Assembly (NCBI GenBank): GCA_050180235.1
Contig: JBFXEJ010000013.1
Location: 1 to 64,000 of the forward strand
Origin: JAABRU01 sp050180235
Lineage (GTDB): Bacteria; Desulfobacterota; Desulfobacteria; Desulfobacterales; Desulfococcaceae
Direction of reading: 5' to 3'
DNA: 64,000 nt
A program made the position numbers and the translations under genes. Positions 32,455 through 40,803 of the stretch are shown piece after piece. The notes beneath the pieces were generated by a model, which ran no database searches, had not been told where the DNA came from, and saw only the letters and a list, made by a program, of their open reading frames with translations. The first letter of the stretch is position 1. The number at the start of each line of letters is the position of its first letter.

Positions 32455-33756
32455 ATGATTTATTCGAAACGAAATTTAGAACTGGAATTTTTTCCAGAAG
32501 TGGTAAAGGCTGAGCAGGACTACTCTGCAACCTTTGCTGGTAACATGAGTATGCCGATTCACAAATGGTATAGATACACAGCGGGTTTCTCAGCGATTTG
32601 GGCAAAAAATCTTATCAGGGAGCAGAAAGCAAACGGACGGAGAAGAGTGATTGACCCCTTTGCAGGTTCAGGAACAGTTTTACTGGAAAGCGAATTTGAG
32701 GGGGTTGGATCATATGGCATTGAAGCACACCCATATATTTACCGGATTGCCAAAGCAAAACTTAATTGGAATTTTCCTTCTGACAAATTCAGAGCAGAAG
32801 CATTTGCATTACTTCGCAATGCAAAAAAAAAATCAGTCACTCAAACAGAATTTCCAAAACTGATTGCAAGTTGCTATCCGCTTGACATTATCCAAAAATT
32901 AGAGGCACTCAAGCAGACATGGCTTGAAACAGAACAAGAAGAAGAAATAAAAAATTTCAACTGGTTTGTCATCACTTCAATTCTTCGGATTACTTCTCCT
33001 GTTGGAACAGCGCAGTGGCAATACATTCAGCCGAACAAAACAAAATCAAAAGTGATTGATCCATTTGTTGCATTTGAGACAAAGGTAAATGACATGTATC
33101 TTGACATGAGGCAAACACAAAACCGTTCCATGAATGTTGTTGATTCAATAATTATAAACGAAGATGCAAGAAACATTCAGTCAATTCCTGATAATTGGGG
33201 TGATTTAGTAATTACATCACCACCTTATGCAAATAACTATGACTATGCGGATGCGACACGGCTTGAAATGACTTTTTGGGGAGATATAAATGGCTGGGCT
33301 GACTTGCAGGATAATGTAAGAAAACATTTAGTGAGAGCTTGCACACAGCATGTTTCAAAACTGGGTGATGAAATTGACAGCATACTTTCCGATCCTATAT
33401 TGCGACCAATTCAAAGTGAATTGCAAGAGGTTTATGAAGCACTTAAGATTGAACGAATGAAACACGGAGGCAAAAAGAATTACCATTTTATGATTGCTGC
33501 CTACTTCACAGACCTCGCAGATGTGTTTCGCTCACTTCGCAGAGTAACAAGCAAAAACGCTTTAATGTGTTTTATCATTGGCGATTCTGCACCTTACGGA
33601 ATTTATGTTCCCGTTGACAAGTGGTTAGGTGAGTTGGCAATTTCGGCAGGGTTCAGCAATTACACTTTTGAAAAACTTCGTGACAGAAATACGAAATGGA
33701 AAAACAGAAAACACAAAGTACCTTTACATGAAGGACGGCTTTGGATTAACAGTTAA
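32455..33756 (+). CDS. Site-specific DNA methyltransferase (TSPPY type)
   Basis: The 433-residue enzyme has motif I DPFAGSGT at residues 67-74 (SAM binding) and catalytic motif IV TSPPYANNYDYAD at about 253-265. The SPPY tetrad suggests N4-cytosine methylation, though N6-adenine enzymes with this tetrad exist. Motif I precedes motif IV. It is immediately followed (5 bases) by a frameshifted endonuclease-like gene, so the pair is a type II restriction-modification system of foreign origin; codon use is AT-rich compared with the neighbouring operons. The start ATG 32455 has no strong ribosome binding site. Confidence 0.85.
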   Translation: MIYSKRNLELEFFPEVVKAEQDYSATFAGNMSMPIHKWYRYTAGFSAIWAKNLIREQKANGRRRVIDPFAGSGTVLLESEFEGVGSYGIEAHPYIYRIAKAKLNWNFPSDKFRAEAFALLRNAKKKSVTQTEFPKLIASCYPLDIIQKLEALKQTWLETEQEEEIKNFNWFVITSILRITSPVGTAQWQYIQPNKTKSKVIDPFVAFETKVNDMYLDMRQTQNRSMNVVDSIIINEDARNIQSIPDNWGDLVITSPPYANNYDYADATRLEMTFWGDINGWADLQDNVRKHLVRACTQHVSKLGDEIDSILSDPILRPIQSELQEVYEALKIERMKHGGKKNYHFMIAAYFTDLADVFRSLRRVTSKNALMCFIIGDSAPYGIYVPVDKWLGELAISAGFSNYTFEKLRDRNTKWKNRKHKVPLHEGRLWINS

Positions 33757-33760
33757 AACT

Positions 33761-34614
33761 ATGGCAGAGTCATTATCACATAAATTTGGACAAATCATCG
33801 GAGACCTTTTAGAATTGGCTATTCAGCCACATCTTGAAAACTTTTCAAAAGGGCATAACCTTTTTCTGGATAAGAAAGGTGAACGGAAAGCAAGAGCAGG
33901 CAAAAAAGTTTCTTGGACAGATGGAAAAAACAATAAGCACGATTTAGATTTTGTGCTTGAAAGACATGGCACAGAAAATGAAATCGGGGTACCTGTTGCA
34001 TTCATTGAATCCGCTTGGAGGCGTTACACCAAACATTCACGGAACAAGGCACAGGAAATTCAGGGCGCAATAGTTCCACTCACTGAAAAGTATAAAAATT
34101 CATCTCCGTTTGTGGGTGTTGTTTTAGCAGGTGTATTTACAGAAGGTTCATTAACCCAGCTTAAATCGCTTGGTTTTGGAGTTTTGTATTTCCCTTACGA
34201 TACGTCATAAAAGCGTTTGATAAGTTCGGTATAAACGCAATGTTTGACGAGAGAACATCTGAAGAAGATTTCAGAAATAAAATTGACAGTTGGTATAATC
34301 TCAAAGATAAAAATGGTGTTGCAGTTGAACTTATTGAATTGAATAAAAACAGCGTTAATGAGTTTTTTACATTGCTTACTCAATCCGTTTCTCGTTTCAT
34401 TGAACGGGTAATCATTGTTCCTCTGCATGGACAGGAATCAGTTTCAGTTTCTATCACAGAAGCAATTGATTTCCTTAAAAAATATTCGGAGAATAAGCCA
34501 AAACTGCCATTAGCGAAATATGAAATCATTATCCGCTACAACACAGGCGACAGAATAGAAGCAAGTTTCAGGGATAAGAAAAACACTATAAAATTTTTAG
34601 AGACATATATCTAA
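33761..34614 (+). pseudogene. Restriction endonuclease-like gene split by a frameshift
   Basis: Two frames appear to form one gene. The first (33761-34210, 149 residues) runs MAESLSHKFG...VLYFPYDTS and stops; the second (34240-34614, 124 residues) stays open upstream of its ATG and reads VIKAFDKFGINAMFDE across the same point, so a one-base slip near 34200 would restore about 283 residues. The first part has a PD-(D/E)xK-like arrangement: HDLDFVLE near 66-73 and a downstream FIESAW near 87-92. Position after the methyltransferase marks it as the cognate nuclease. Either it is inactivated or there is a sequencing error. Confidence 0.7.
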
Positions 34615-34697
34615 CAGGCATACGTGAGGTCGGATTTTAACAGCGGACATTCTTGGGAAATTCATAAATATCAATAATAACCCACAAAAATAAAAAA

Positions 34698-34847
34698 ATG
34701 TGTAACAAGAAGCGCTGTCCCTTGACGCCAAAAAGCGGAGCAGGTGAGAGAGCCATTGTTGTCGGACCGGCAACAGGCGGACTGATTGAAATCCTCTGCC
34801 CGTTTGGTGCGAATCATCTAACCTGTTTACATCATAAAAAGAGATAA
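34698..34847 (+). CDS. Possible 49-residue Cys-containing small protein
   Basis: A short frame from ATG 34698 reads MCNKKRCPLTPKSGAGERAI and ends CPFGANHLTCLHHKKR. The four cysteines (2, 7, 34, 43) and two closing histidines could make a zinc ribbon. No clear ribosome binding site is present, so it may be a gene remnant. I do not recognise it. Confidence 0.3.
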   Translation: MCNKKRCPLTPKSGAGERAIVVGPATGGLIEILCPFGANHLTCLHHKKR

Positions 34848-34950
34848 TAAAAATGACATCCGTTTTTAAAAGTGTTTATGAAAATGCCATATCCCTGACT
34901 GACTGATGAAAATTTTAAACCTGAAGGAAGGATACGAATTCAAAACTCTC

Positions 34951-35042
34951 ATACCAATTCACCATTGAAAACATACTTATGAAACACACCCCTGCCCCTC
35001 TCAGGAGGGGATTTTCTGAAAAAATCAATGGAGAATTGGTAT
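34951..35042. repeat. ATACCAATTC paired-end element, shortest copy
   Basis: ATACCAATTCACCATTGA at 34951 and TCAATGGAGAATTGGTAT ending at 35042 bracket 92 bases containing CCCCTGCCCCTCTCAGGAGGGG. The right half, read in reverse, is nearly identical to the sequence that follows the kinase stop at 49952. Confidence 0.7.
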
Positions 35043-35310
35043 CATCATTACGGCTGGCTTCCCTGAACCGGTTTTCTGCTTTACGGGGCATATTAAGTGA
35101 AGACAAAGATTTGACACAGCAATAGAATTTCTGGTAGTGGGACTTCTGATGCTGATTACTGTAAGGGCGGCTCCTGTGGCCTCCTTTTGGAAAACGGGCA
35201 GGCATAGGGGCGGTTTTTCCGTCAGTAAAAAAGAACCATTACCCAAAAAACAAAACAGAATCCCGGAAAGTGTGTCCGGGGTTCATAAATGAATCATTGG
35301 GGGAGGGAAA

Positions 35311-36147
35311 ATGAAAGTCCGTCTTACAGTTATCTGTGAAAATTCAGTGGGTCTTCCTTTTAAGGTTGTGGGAGAACACGGTTTTGCCTGTTATGTGGAA
35401 ACAGAAAAAGGCAAATGGCTTTTTGATACCGGCCAGGGATTTGGCATTTTGCAGAATTCCATTGCGCTGCAAAAGGATCTTCGGCAGATCGAATCTGTCA
35501 TGATCAGCCACGGTCATTATGACCATACCGGAGGACTGCCCACGGTGCTTGGTCTAAGGGGAAAAGTGGATGTGTACGCTCATCCGGAAATATTCACCGA
35601 ACGCTATATCGTTTTTGGCGGGGTGAAACGGGACATTGGCATTCCCTTCCGCCGGTGCTATCTGGAATCTCTGGGCGCGAATTTCCGTCTTAACAGAGAG
35701 ATGACCGAAGTCGGCCACGGCATATGGCTTACAGGTGAAATTCCCCGCAAAACCGCATTTGAAAAAGGCGATGCCAATATGGCGGCGTGTATGCCCGACG
35801 GCAGCATTGTGCAGCCTGATCCCATAAAAGATGATCTGTCCATGCTTGTGGAATCGGACAAAGGACTGATTCTGGTTCTGGGATGCGCACACGCGGGGCT
35901 GGTGAACATTCTCAATTATGTTATTGAGAAAACAGGAAAAGACCGGATTTATGCCATTATCGGAGGTACGCATCTGGGATTCTGCTCTGATGAGCAGTTT
36001 GAGGAAACCGTAAAAGCCATTGACCGCTATCATATTGAAAAAATTGGCGTATCCCACTGCACCGGACTTATAAACGCAGCCCGGCTCCATGCCATATTCA
36101 AAGAGCGGTTTTTCTTCGGGTGTGTGGGTTCAGTGCTGGAAGGGTAG
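35311..36147 (+). CDS. MBL-fold metallo-hydrolase
   Basis: The 278-residue protein has the metallo-beta-lactamase metal motif SHGHYDHTGGL at about residues 67-77, an LFDTGQG strand before it, and later metal ligands in LGCAHAGLVN (about 190-199) and GGTHLGF (about 217-223). It resembles the group of MBL proteins annotated as dihydropterin ribofuranosyl-aminobenzene phosphate synthase-like, whose actual activity is mostly untested. The stop codon TAG is followed directly by the ATG of a sigma-54 activator gene, so the two are co-translated and probably functionally linked. Confidence 0.8.
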   Translation: MKVRLTVICENSVGLPFKVVGEHGFACYVETEKGKWLFDTGQGFGILQNSIALQKDLRQIESVMISHGHYDHTGGLPTVLGLRGKVDVYAHPEIFTERYIVFGGVKRDIGIPFRRCYLESLGANFRLNREMTEVGHGIWLTGEIPRKTAFEKGDANMAACMPDGSIVQPDPIKDDLSMLVESDKGLILVLGCAHAGLVNILNYVIEKTGKDRIYAIIGGTHLGFCSDEQFEETVKAIDRYHIEKIGVSHCTGLINAARLHAIFKERFFFGCVGSVLEG

Positions 36148-37644
36148 ATGAAGAAAGAACTCAGCACACAGGAGCGGGAATTTTTTTCCATGGTCAAAGA
36201 AGCCACTTTTGTCAATCCTTTTATTGACAGGCGCAGGGAACTGGATTTGCAGATCATTGGCGCATCCGAATCCATGCCGGAGCAGATACGGGTGCGCAGA
36301 CTCACGACAGAAGTGCAGAACCGGATCAGCCGGCTGGAGCAAAGCGGAGTGAGGAACATCACCCAGTTTTCCGGCGCAGACCGTTCCCTGATGGAAGTGG
36401 TGTTTCTGTTTGATTTTTTTCACCAGTTTCTGCTGCGGTTTGACCGTGTGATATTAGAGCAGAACAAAGCCGGGGAAAAATCCGTGAAAGTGCCTTTCTG
36501 GAAAGAGGCATTTTCCCTTTTGCAGCAAAGGGATTTTGGAGAAAAGGAAATCCGCCATTATTTTGCTCTCTGCTATCAACTGCGCCGGGCCTATTATTTC
36601 ATCAAACACAGTCTCATTGGCCGCAGTGCGTGCATGAAAACCCTGCGGGGCAATCTGTGGAACAATGTGTTCACCCATGATATTGGCCTGTACAATATTT
36701 ACATGTGGAACAGGATGGAGGATTTTTCCACCCTGATTCTGGGTGAAACCGGCACAGGAAAGGGAAGCTCTGCCATGTCTGTCGGGCGTTCGGGTTTTAT
36801 TCCCTTTGATGAGAAAAAAGAATGCTTTGCCGAAAGTTTTGTGACTTCCTTTGTGTCCCTCAATCTGTCCCAGTTTCCTGAAACCCTGATTGAATCTGAG
36901 CTGTTCGGACACCGCAAGGGAGCGTTCACAGGCGCAACTGAGGATTACAAAGGCATTTTTGACCGTTGCAGTCCCTATGGCTCTGTTTTCATGGATGAAG
37001 TGGGCGAGGTTTCTGTTCCCGTGCAGATCAAACTGCTGCAGATTCTACAGGAGCGCACCTACTGCCCGGTGGGAAGTCATCAGAAACAGCGGTTTCAGGG
37101 CAGAGTGATTGCAGCCACCAACCGGGATTTCCGGGAAATGCGCAAAAAAGGACTGCTGCGGGATGATTTTTTCTACCGGCTTTGTTCAGATATGATCACT
37201 GTCCCGCCCCTGCGCCAGCGCATTCAGGAAGATCCGGAGGAACTGGATGATCTGCTTTCCCACACAGTGGAGCGCATTGTGGGAAATCCCTCTCCGGAAC
37301 TGACGGACATGGTGAAACAGGTGATTTCTGCACAGTTGGGAATGGAATATCCCTGGCCCGGCAATGTGCGGGAACTGGAGCAGTGCGTGCGCCGCATCCT
37401 GCTCAAACGCCAGTATGAAGGCGATTACCGGCATACGGCTCCGGATCTGTATTCCCGGCTGACTGATGGCATGGAAAAAGGAAATCTGGACGCGCAGGCT
37501 CTGCTGTCCGGTTACTGCACGTTGCTGTGGAAAAGACTGGGAACCTATGAGGCCGTGTCCCGTCAGACTGGGCTGGATCGGCGCACTGTGAAAAAACATA
37601 TTCTGGAATGGCAAAAAAACGGAGAGGAAGATGAGGTCTCATAA
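36148..37644 (+). CDS. Sigma-54-dependent transcriptional activator
   Basis: The 498-residue protein has a central AAA+ domain with Walker A GETGTGKG at about residues 200-207, the sigma-54 contact loop GAFTGA at about 258-263, Walker B VFMDEVGE at about 277-284 and the arginine-finger region near DDFFYRL. The N-terminal 190 residues are not a receiver, PAS or GAF domain that I recognise, so the input is unknown. A C-terminal Fis-like helix-turn-helix is present at about 465-487 (TYEAVSRQTGLDRRTVKKHI). It follows the MBL gene with no gap. No -24/-12 promoter was recognised nearby. Confidence 0.88.
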   Translation: MKKELSTQEREFFSMVKEATFVNPFIDRRRELDLQIIGASESMPEQIRVRRLTTEVQNRISRLEQSGVRNITQFSGADRSLMEVVFLFDFFHQFLLRFDRVILEQNKAGEKSVKVPFWKEAFSLLQQRDFGEKEIRHYFALCYQLRRAYYFIKHSLIGRSACMKTLRGNLWNNVFTHDIGLYNIYMWNRMEDFSTLILGETGTGKGSSAMSVGRSGFIPFDEKKECFAESFVTSFVSLNLSQFPETLIESELFGHRKGAFTGATEDYKGIFDRCSPYGSVFMDEVGEVSVPVQIKLLQILQERTYCPVGSHQKQRFQGRVIAATNRDFREMRKKGLLRDDFFYRLCSDMITVPPLRQRIQEDPEELDDLLSHTVERIVGNPSPELTDMVKQVISAQLGMEYPWPGNVRELEQCVRRILLKRQYEGDYRHTAPDLYSRLTDGMEKGNLDAQALLSGYCTLLWKRLGTYEAVSRQTGLDRRTVKKHILEWQKNGEEDEVS

Positions 37645-37698
37645 TTTTTAGTCTTTTTTGCATGAGATCGGATGAGGCGGGGATGGTATGAATAAAAA

Positions 37699-37726
37699 AA
37701 GCCCGATCTGAATCAGATCGGGCTGG
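37699..37726 (-). terminator. Terminator downstream of tRNA-Asn
   Basis: On the minus strand AGCCCGATCTG-ATT-CAGATCGGGCT is followed by TTTTTT. It closes the tRNA transcript and might also act on the sigma-54 activator transcript from the other side. Confidence 0.85.
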
Positions 37727-37734
37727 GATAATCA

Positions 37735-37810
37735 TGGCTCCCCAGCACGGACTTGAACCGCGGACACGGTGGTTAACAGCCACCTGCTCTGCCGACTGAG
37801 CTACTGGGGA
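37735..37810 (-). tRNA. tRNA-Asn (anticodon GUU)
   Basis: The 76-base gene folds as a cloverleaf: acceptor TCCCCAG/CTGGGGA, D arm GCTCAGTCGGCAGAGC, anticodon arm GGTGGCTGTTAACCACC with GTT at the centre, and T arm GCGGTTCAAGTCCGTGC. The discriminator base is G and the 3' CCA is encoded. Confidence 0.96.
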
Positions 37811-37915
37811 TCAGCAAAAGAACATTCAATCTATAACCGAAAAGCCGTTCAAAGTCAAGAAAAAATTTTTTTTTCTGCTTCAAAAGGAAAAACAGTCATG
37901 TGAAAATGTTTTCTG

Positions 37916-38272
37916 TTATTTGTTATCATTGGGAATAATACCGATATCCTCCACAACAAAGGGGGTGCATCTGACCCCGATGGATCTTTTTCTTACCCAT
38001 ATTCGCGCCATGCTGATGGTTTCCCCTTCCAGACTCACCATACTGGGCAGGTCTTCCACAAACACTATGTCTGCCGTATTGAATTCATAATAAAAGGTAT
38101 TGCTGCTGTATGGATCTGCCACCAGAATGACCTTGTTTTTGTCATAGGGATGCTTCAGGGGCGAACCGGAAAAGGGTATATTTTCCTGCTGCAGAATTTT
38201 CACATCACGGGGCTTTTTGTATGCCTGAATCTCAAATTTTTTTGCTTCCTGAAGAAATTTTGTCATCACCAT
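37916..38272 (-). CDS. Conserved hypothetical protein
   Basis: The 118-residue protein (TKFLQEAKKFEIQAYKKPRDV near the start, FSGSPLKHPYDKNKVILVADPYS in the middle, SIGVRCTPFVVEDIG at the end) looks like a compact, conserved beta-rich domain seen in other deltaproteobacteria. I have a vague recollection of relatives being labelled pyrophosphatase, but the acidic DxDPxD signature of class I pyrophosphatases is absent, so I do not adopt that name. ATG 38272 is chosen because AAAGGAGGAGG lies upstream. It is a single gene between tRNA-Asn and a repeat block. Confidence 0.7.
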   Translation of the reverse strand: MVMTKFLQEAKKFEIQAYKKPRDVKILQQENIPFSGSPLKHPYDKNKVILVADPYSSNTFYYEFNTADIVFVEDLPSMVSLEGETISMARIWVRKRSIGVRCTPFVVEDIGIIPNDNK

Positions 38273-38578
38273 TTGGGATACCTCCTCCTTTATCAACTGT
38301 CTTTTTTACTCATCTCTAATCAATGCCGTTTCCTTAAGGCGCCCCGCCCCTGACCCTCCCGCCGGGGGAGGGGAATTTTCTGCTTAGGGAAACGGCATTG
38401 TCTCTAAAATAGAGGGTAGCAGGCCAAATCCGTTGAAAAACCGCTAAGGGTCAGCAGATCTAAAATTTCCTTAATTCTCCCTCTCCCATTGAGGGGGAGG
38501 GAGTTTTCGATCTGCTGAGGGTTGAAAATATTAATCCTCTGTGCCCTCTGCAGAAAAAACAAGTTCCGGACAACTTTA
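38273..38578. repeat. Cluster of dispersed palindromic repeats
   Basis: CCCCGCCCCTGACCCTCCCGCCGGGGGAGGGG (38341-38372) and CCTCTCCCATTGAGGGGGAGGG (near 38481) are CCCCTCCC-type hairpins. Between them are an inverted GGATTTGGCC repeat (near 38426) and CAGCAGATCTAAAATTTCCTTAATTCTCC (near 38453), shared with 7614. AATGCCGTTTCC near 38321 and GGAAACGGCATT near 38388 are inverted ends around the first hairpin. No gene is seen. Confidence 0.6.
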
Positions 38579-39064
38579 TCACTCAGTCCGGTTCATCTGC
38601 CTTTCCATGAGGTTTGAAAAAGACAGCACTGCCAGAGTAAGACTGACCGCTGCCACATCCAGAGGGAACCACATCACCGGGGGGATATAATAATGGCCAA
38701 TGCCCAAAGTATCAAGCGGGAAAAAAAGTGCGATTCCCCCGGAAACCGCATCTGCCAAAAGATGCATGGCAATGGCTGCCCCGCACATAAGACCGCATCG
38801 GAACCGGAAGCGGCCGGGAAAGGCAAAACAGAGTATCCCCAAAAAAATAAAAGCCGCGAGCAGAAACCACAGGGTATGGGTCAGGCTCGACATACGTCCG
38901 GCCAGCCGGATATGTGGCGAAAGAATATCCGGCAGCCCACCGCACAGACCGGTATACATCATTTCACGGTTTGAAAACAGCCTTTCTCTGCCACTTTTTA
39001 TCCGGATCAGATTGATGCTTCCGGCAGCCAGGACCGGAGCCGCCATATGTGTGCATATAAACAC
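38579..39064 (-). CDS. YdjM/LexA-binding-type membrane metal-dependent hydrolase
   Basis: The 161-residue protein matches the short membrane-bound metal-dependent hydrolase family (YdjM-like). It has three to four membrane segments and conserved histidines in CTHMAAPV (start), SSLTHTLWF (about 60-68) and AIAMHLLADAVSGGI (about 97-111). It starts at GTG 39064 immediately after the dusB stop, with GGAGG upstream inside dusB, so the two are translationally coupled. The substrate is unknown; some relatives are thought to act on lipids or peptides. Confidence 0.72.
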   Translation of the reverse strand: MFICTHMAAPVLAAGSINLIRIKSGRERLFSNREMMYTGLCGGLPDILSPHIRLAGRMSSLTHTLWFLLAAFIFLGILCFAFPGRFRFRCGLMCGAAIAMHLLADAVSGGIALFFPLDTLGIGHYYIPPVMWFPLDVAAVSLTLAVLSFSNLMERQMNRTE

Positions 39065-40054
39065 CTATGCCTCCCTTTCCGCCGCTGCCTCCCGGAAGGC
39101 CATGATCTTTTCCAGTGCTTCGGCTTCAGAAGATATCTGCCGTATGGCTTCCCGGAAGCGGGTGCTGTGGGGTATGCCTTTGGAGAGCCATCCCAGACGG
39201 CTTCTCAGCATGAAACAGGCTGTTTTTTCCCCCAGATATTTGACCGAATTACGGAGATAGCGGAGCATCATGTCAAACTGCATGTCCATATCCATATCTT
39301 TCACGGTTTCTCCTTTGCACAGGGCCTTTACCTGGGAAAAAATCCGGGGATTGCTGACAGCAGCCCGGCCAATCATCACTGCATCACATCCGGTGTCCTT
39401 TTTCATCCGCAGAGCATCAGCCGCATCCATAATATCACCGTTGCCGATGACCGGAAGGGAAACAGATTCCTTCACCCTGGCAATCACTGACCAGTCCGCG
39501 TTTCCCCTGAACCCCTGCAAAGCTGTCCTGGGATGCACTGCAATGGCATCCGCGCCGCAGTCTTCGGCTATCCGGGCAATGTTCAGAGCCTGTTCTCCGG
39601 AAGGATCCCATCCGCTCCGGATTTTGATGGTCAGGGGAATGGAGATGGCTTTCCTTACAGCGGTCAGCACTGCCCGTGCCAGCACCGGATTTTTCATCAA
39701 AGCTGCACCGGCCCCTGTTTTCACAACCTTTTTCACCGAACATCCGAAGTTGATATCCAGAATATCAGCGCCCGAGGCTTCCGCAATTTTCGCAGCCTCG
39801 GCCATACTGTCAGGTTCTGCTCCGAAGATCTGAACAGAAAAAGGTTTTTCCCCGGCCACGCTGTCGAGATACTGCAGGGTCTTCCGTGCCTGAAACACCA
39901 TGCCTTTTGCACTGATCATCTCGGAACAGACCAGATCGCATCCGCCCTCTTTGGCAAGCATGCGGAAGGGAAGGTTGCTGATACCTGCCAGCGGCGCGAG
40001 CACTGTCACATTATCCTGAAAAAGCAGGTCCGTCCGGAAAAGGTTAAAAGACAT
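39065..40054 (-). CDS. dusB: tRNA-dihydrouridine synthase
   Basis: The 329-residue flavoenzyme reduces uridines in the D-loop of tRNA. VLAPLAGISNLPFR (residues 18-31) is the FMN-barrel start, DINFGCSVKKVVKTGAGAAL (about 99-118) contains the catalytic Cys, and IGNGDI and MIGRAAVSNP are the later FMN-phosphate motifs. The DusB group is favoured by length and the N-terminal sequence. The usual SC*PVKKV pattern reads GCSVKKV, a Pro-to-Ser variation. It is followed without gap by the YdjM-like gene. Confidence 0.9.
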   Translation of the reverse strand: MSFNLFRTDLLFQDNVTVLAPLAGISNLPFRMLAKEGGCDLVCSEMISAKGMVFQARKTLQYLDSVAGEKPFSVQIFGAEPDSMAEAAKIAEASGADILDINFGCSVKKVVKTGAGAALMKNPVLARAVLTAVRKAISIPLTIKIRSGWDPSGEQALNIARIAEDCGADAIAVHPRTALQGFRGNADWSVIARVKESVSLPVIGNGDIMDAADALRMKKDTGCDAVMIGRAAVSNPRIFSQVKALCKGETVKDMDMDMQFDMMLRYLRNSVKYLGEKTACFMLRSRLGWLSKGIPHSTRFREAIRQISSEAEALEKIMAFREAAAEREA

Positions 40055-40399
40055 TTACCGTTTCCTGCGGCTGCTGAGGGATATAACCTTGCCGCTGCCT
40101 TTGCCGGAACCCTCCTTTTTCGGTTTTTCCTCCCTCTCCTCCCTTTCTTCCGGCATTTCCCTGTCCTCCGGGCAGACCACAAGTTCCATGCGGATGAGTT
40201 TCCCGTTCATGGTAAACTCGTCCCCGTTGATATAGGCATTCCGGAGAATCCATGTCACCGGCTGCGGGGGGACCTGCAGCATCAGCAGTTTCACATGGTA
40301 CCAGTCCGGCTTGATGTCCGGCAGGATGCTTTCTATCCTGGCAAACACAATAGGGTTGTTTTCAAAATAAATCAATACAATATCATTTTCCTGCGCCAT
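40055..40399 (-). CDS. Conserved hypothetical protein with charged tail
   Basis: The 114-residue protein starts MAQENDIVLIYFENNPIVFA, has a single beta-rich domain to about residue 78, then a Glu/Arg/Lys-rich disordered tail ending VISLSSRRKR. I do not recognise a named family, though relatives with the same start appear next to dusB in other sulfate reducers as far as I remember. ATG 40399 is chosen because AAGGA lies eight bases upstream. It ends one base before the dusB start. Confidence 0.65.
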   Translation of the reverse strand: MAQENDIVLIYFENNPIVFARIESILPDIKPDWYHVKLLMLQVPPQPVTWILRNAYINGDEFTMNGKLIRMELVVCPEDREMPEEREEREEKPKKEGSGKGSGKVISLSSRRKR

Positions 40400-40803
40400 A
40401 TGACCGTCCTTAATCTTTATTATTTGCAACTGACATAATTATGACATAAGAGAAATATTCTGTACAGTCCTTAAATCACATATTTTCCATCCCGCCTCCC
40501 CCGTGTTTGGAAAAAAAATGCTTTTTTTCATATTTTCCCGTTTATTCCGCATATTGTTCTTGCATATCCGCGAACAGCAAAGTAATAAAAGGAAAATATT
40601 TCATCCGGCAGTGCATAAATATAAGTCAAAGCTTGAACTTTTCAAATGTGTATAATATGGTATCTGATGCATGGAGCCCCGGACGCGGGCCTTTAAGAAA
40701 AAAAAGGTCTGTATCCATTTGGAAAGAAAGTTAATTTTTTTTATATTTCGTTGCAGGGATTTTTTTTGATCAGGAACGCAATGACGGACCCGGAGGTGAC
40801 AGG

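Larger units (their letters stand above)
34615..35310. other. Accessory intergenic region with repeat element
   Basis: Apart from the small frame at 34698, nothing looks like a gene. A short frame starting MKILNLKEGYEFKT at 34904 runs into the ATACCAATTC element at 34951 and may be a 5' gene remnant interrupted by it. GGTAGTGGGAC near 35131 matches DNA near 14645. Confidence 0.5.

Noticed and set aside
34611..34625. ATCTAAC at the end of the endonuclease-like gene as the start of an attC
   Set aside because: It matches RYYYAAC, but no GTTRRRY box with pairing arms follows within 150 bases.
37916..38272. Naming this gene a pyrophosphatase
   Set aside because: A remembered label could not be supported: the acidic metal-binding signature of inorganic pyrophosphatase is not in the sequence.
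40633..40656. Promoter TTGAAC/TATAAT upstream of the OmpA-VWA gene
   Set aside because: The -10 match is perfect, but the spacer would be only 12 bases, too short for a standard sigma-70 promoter.
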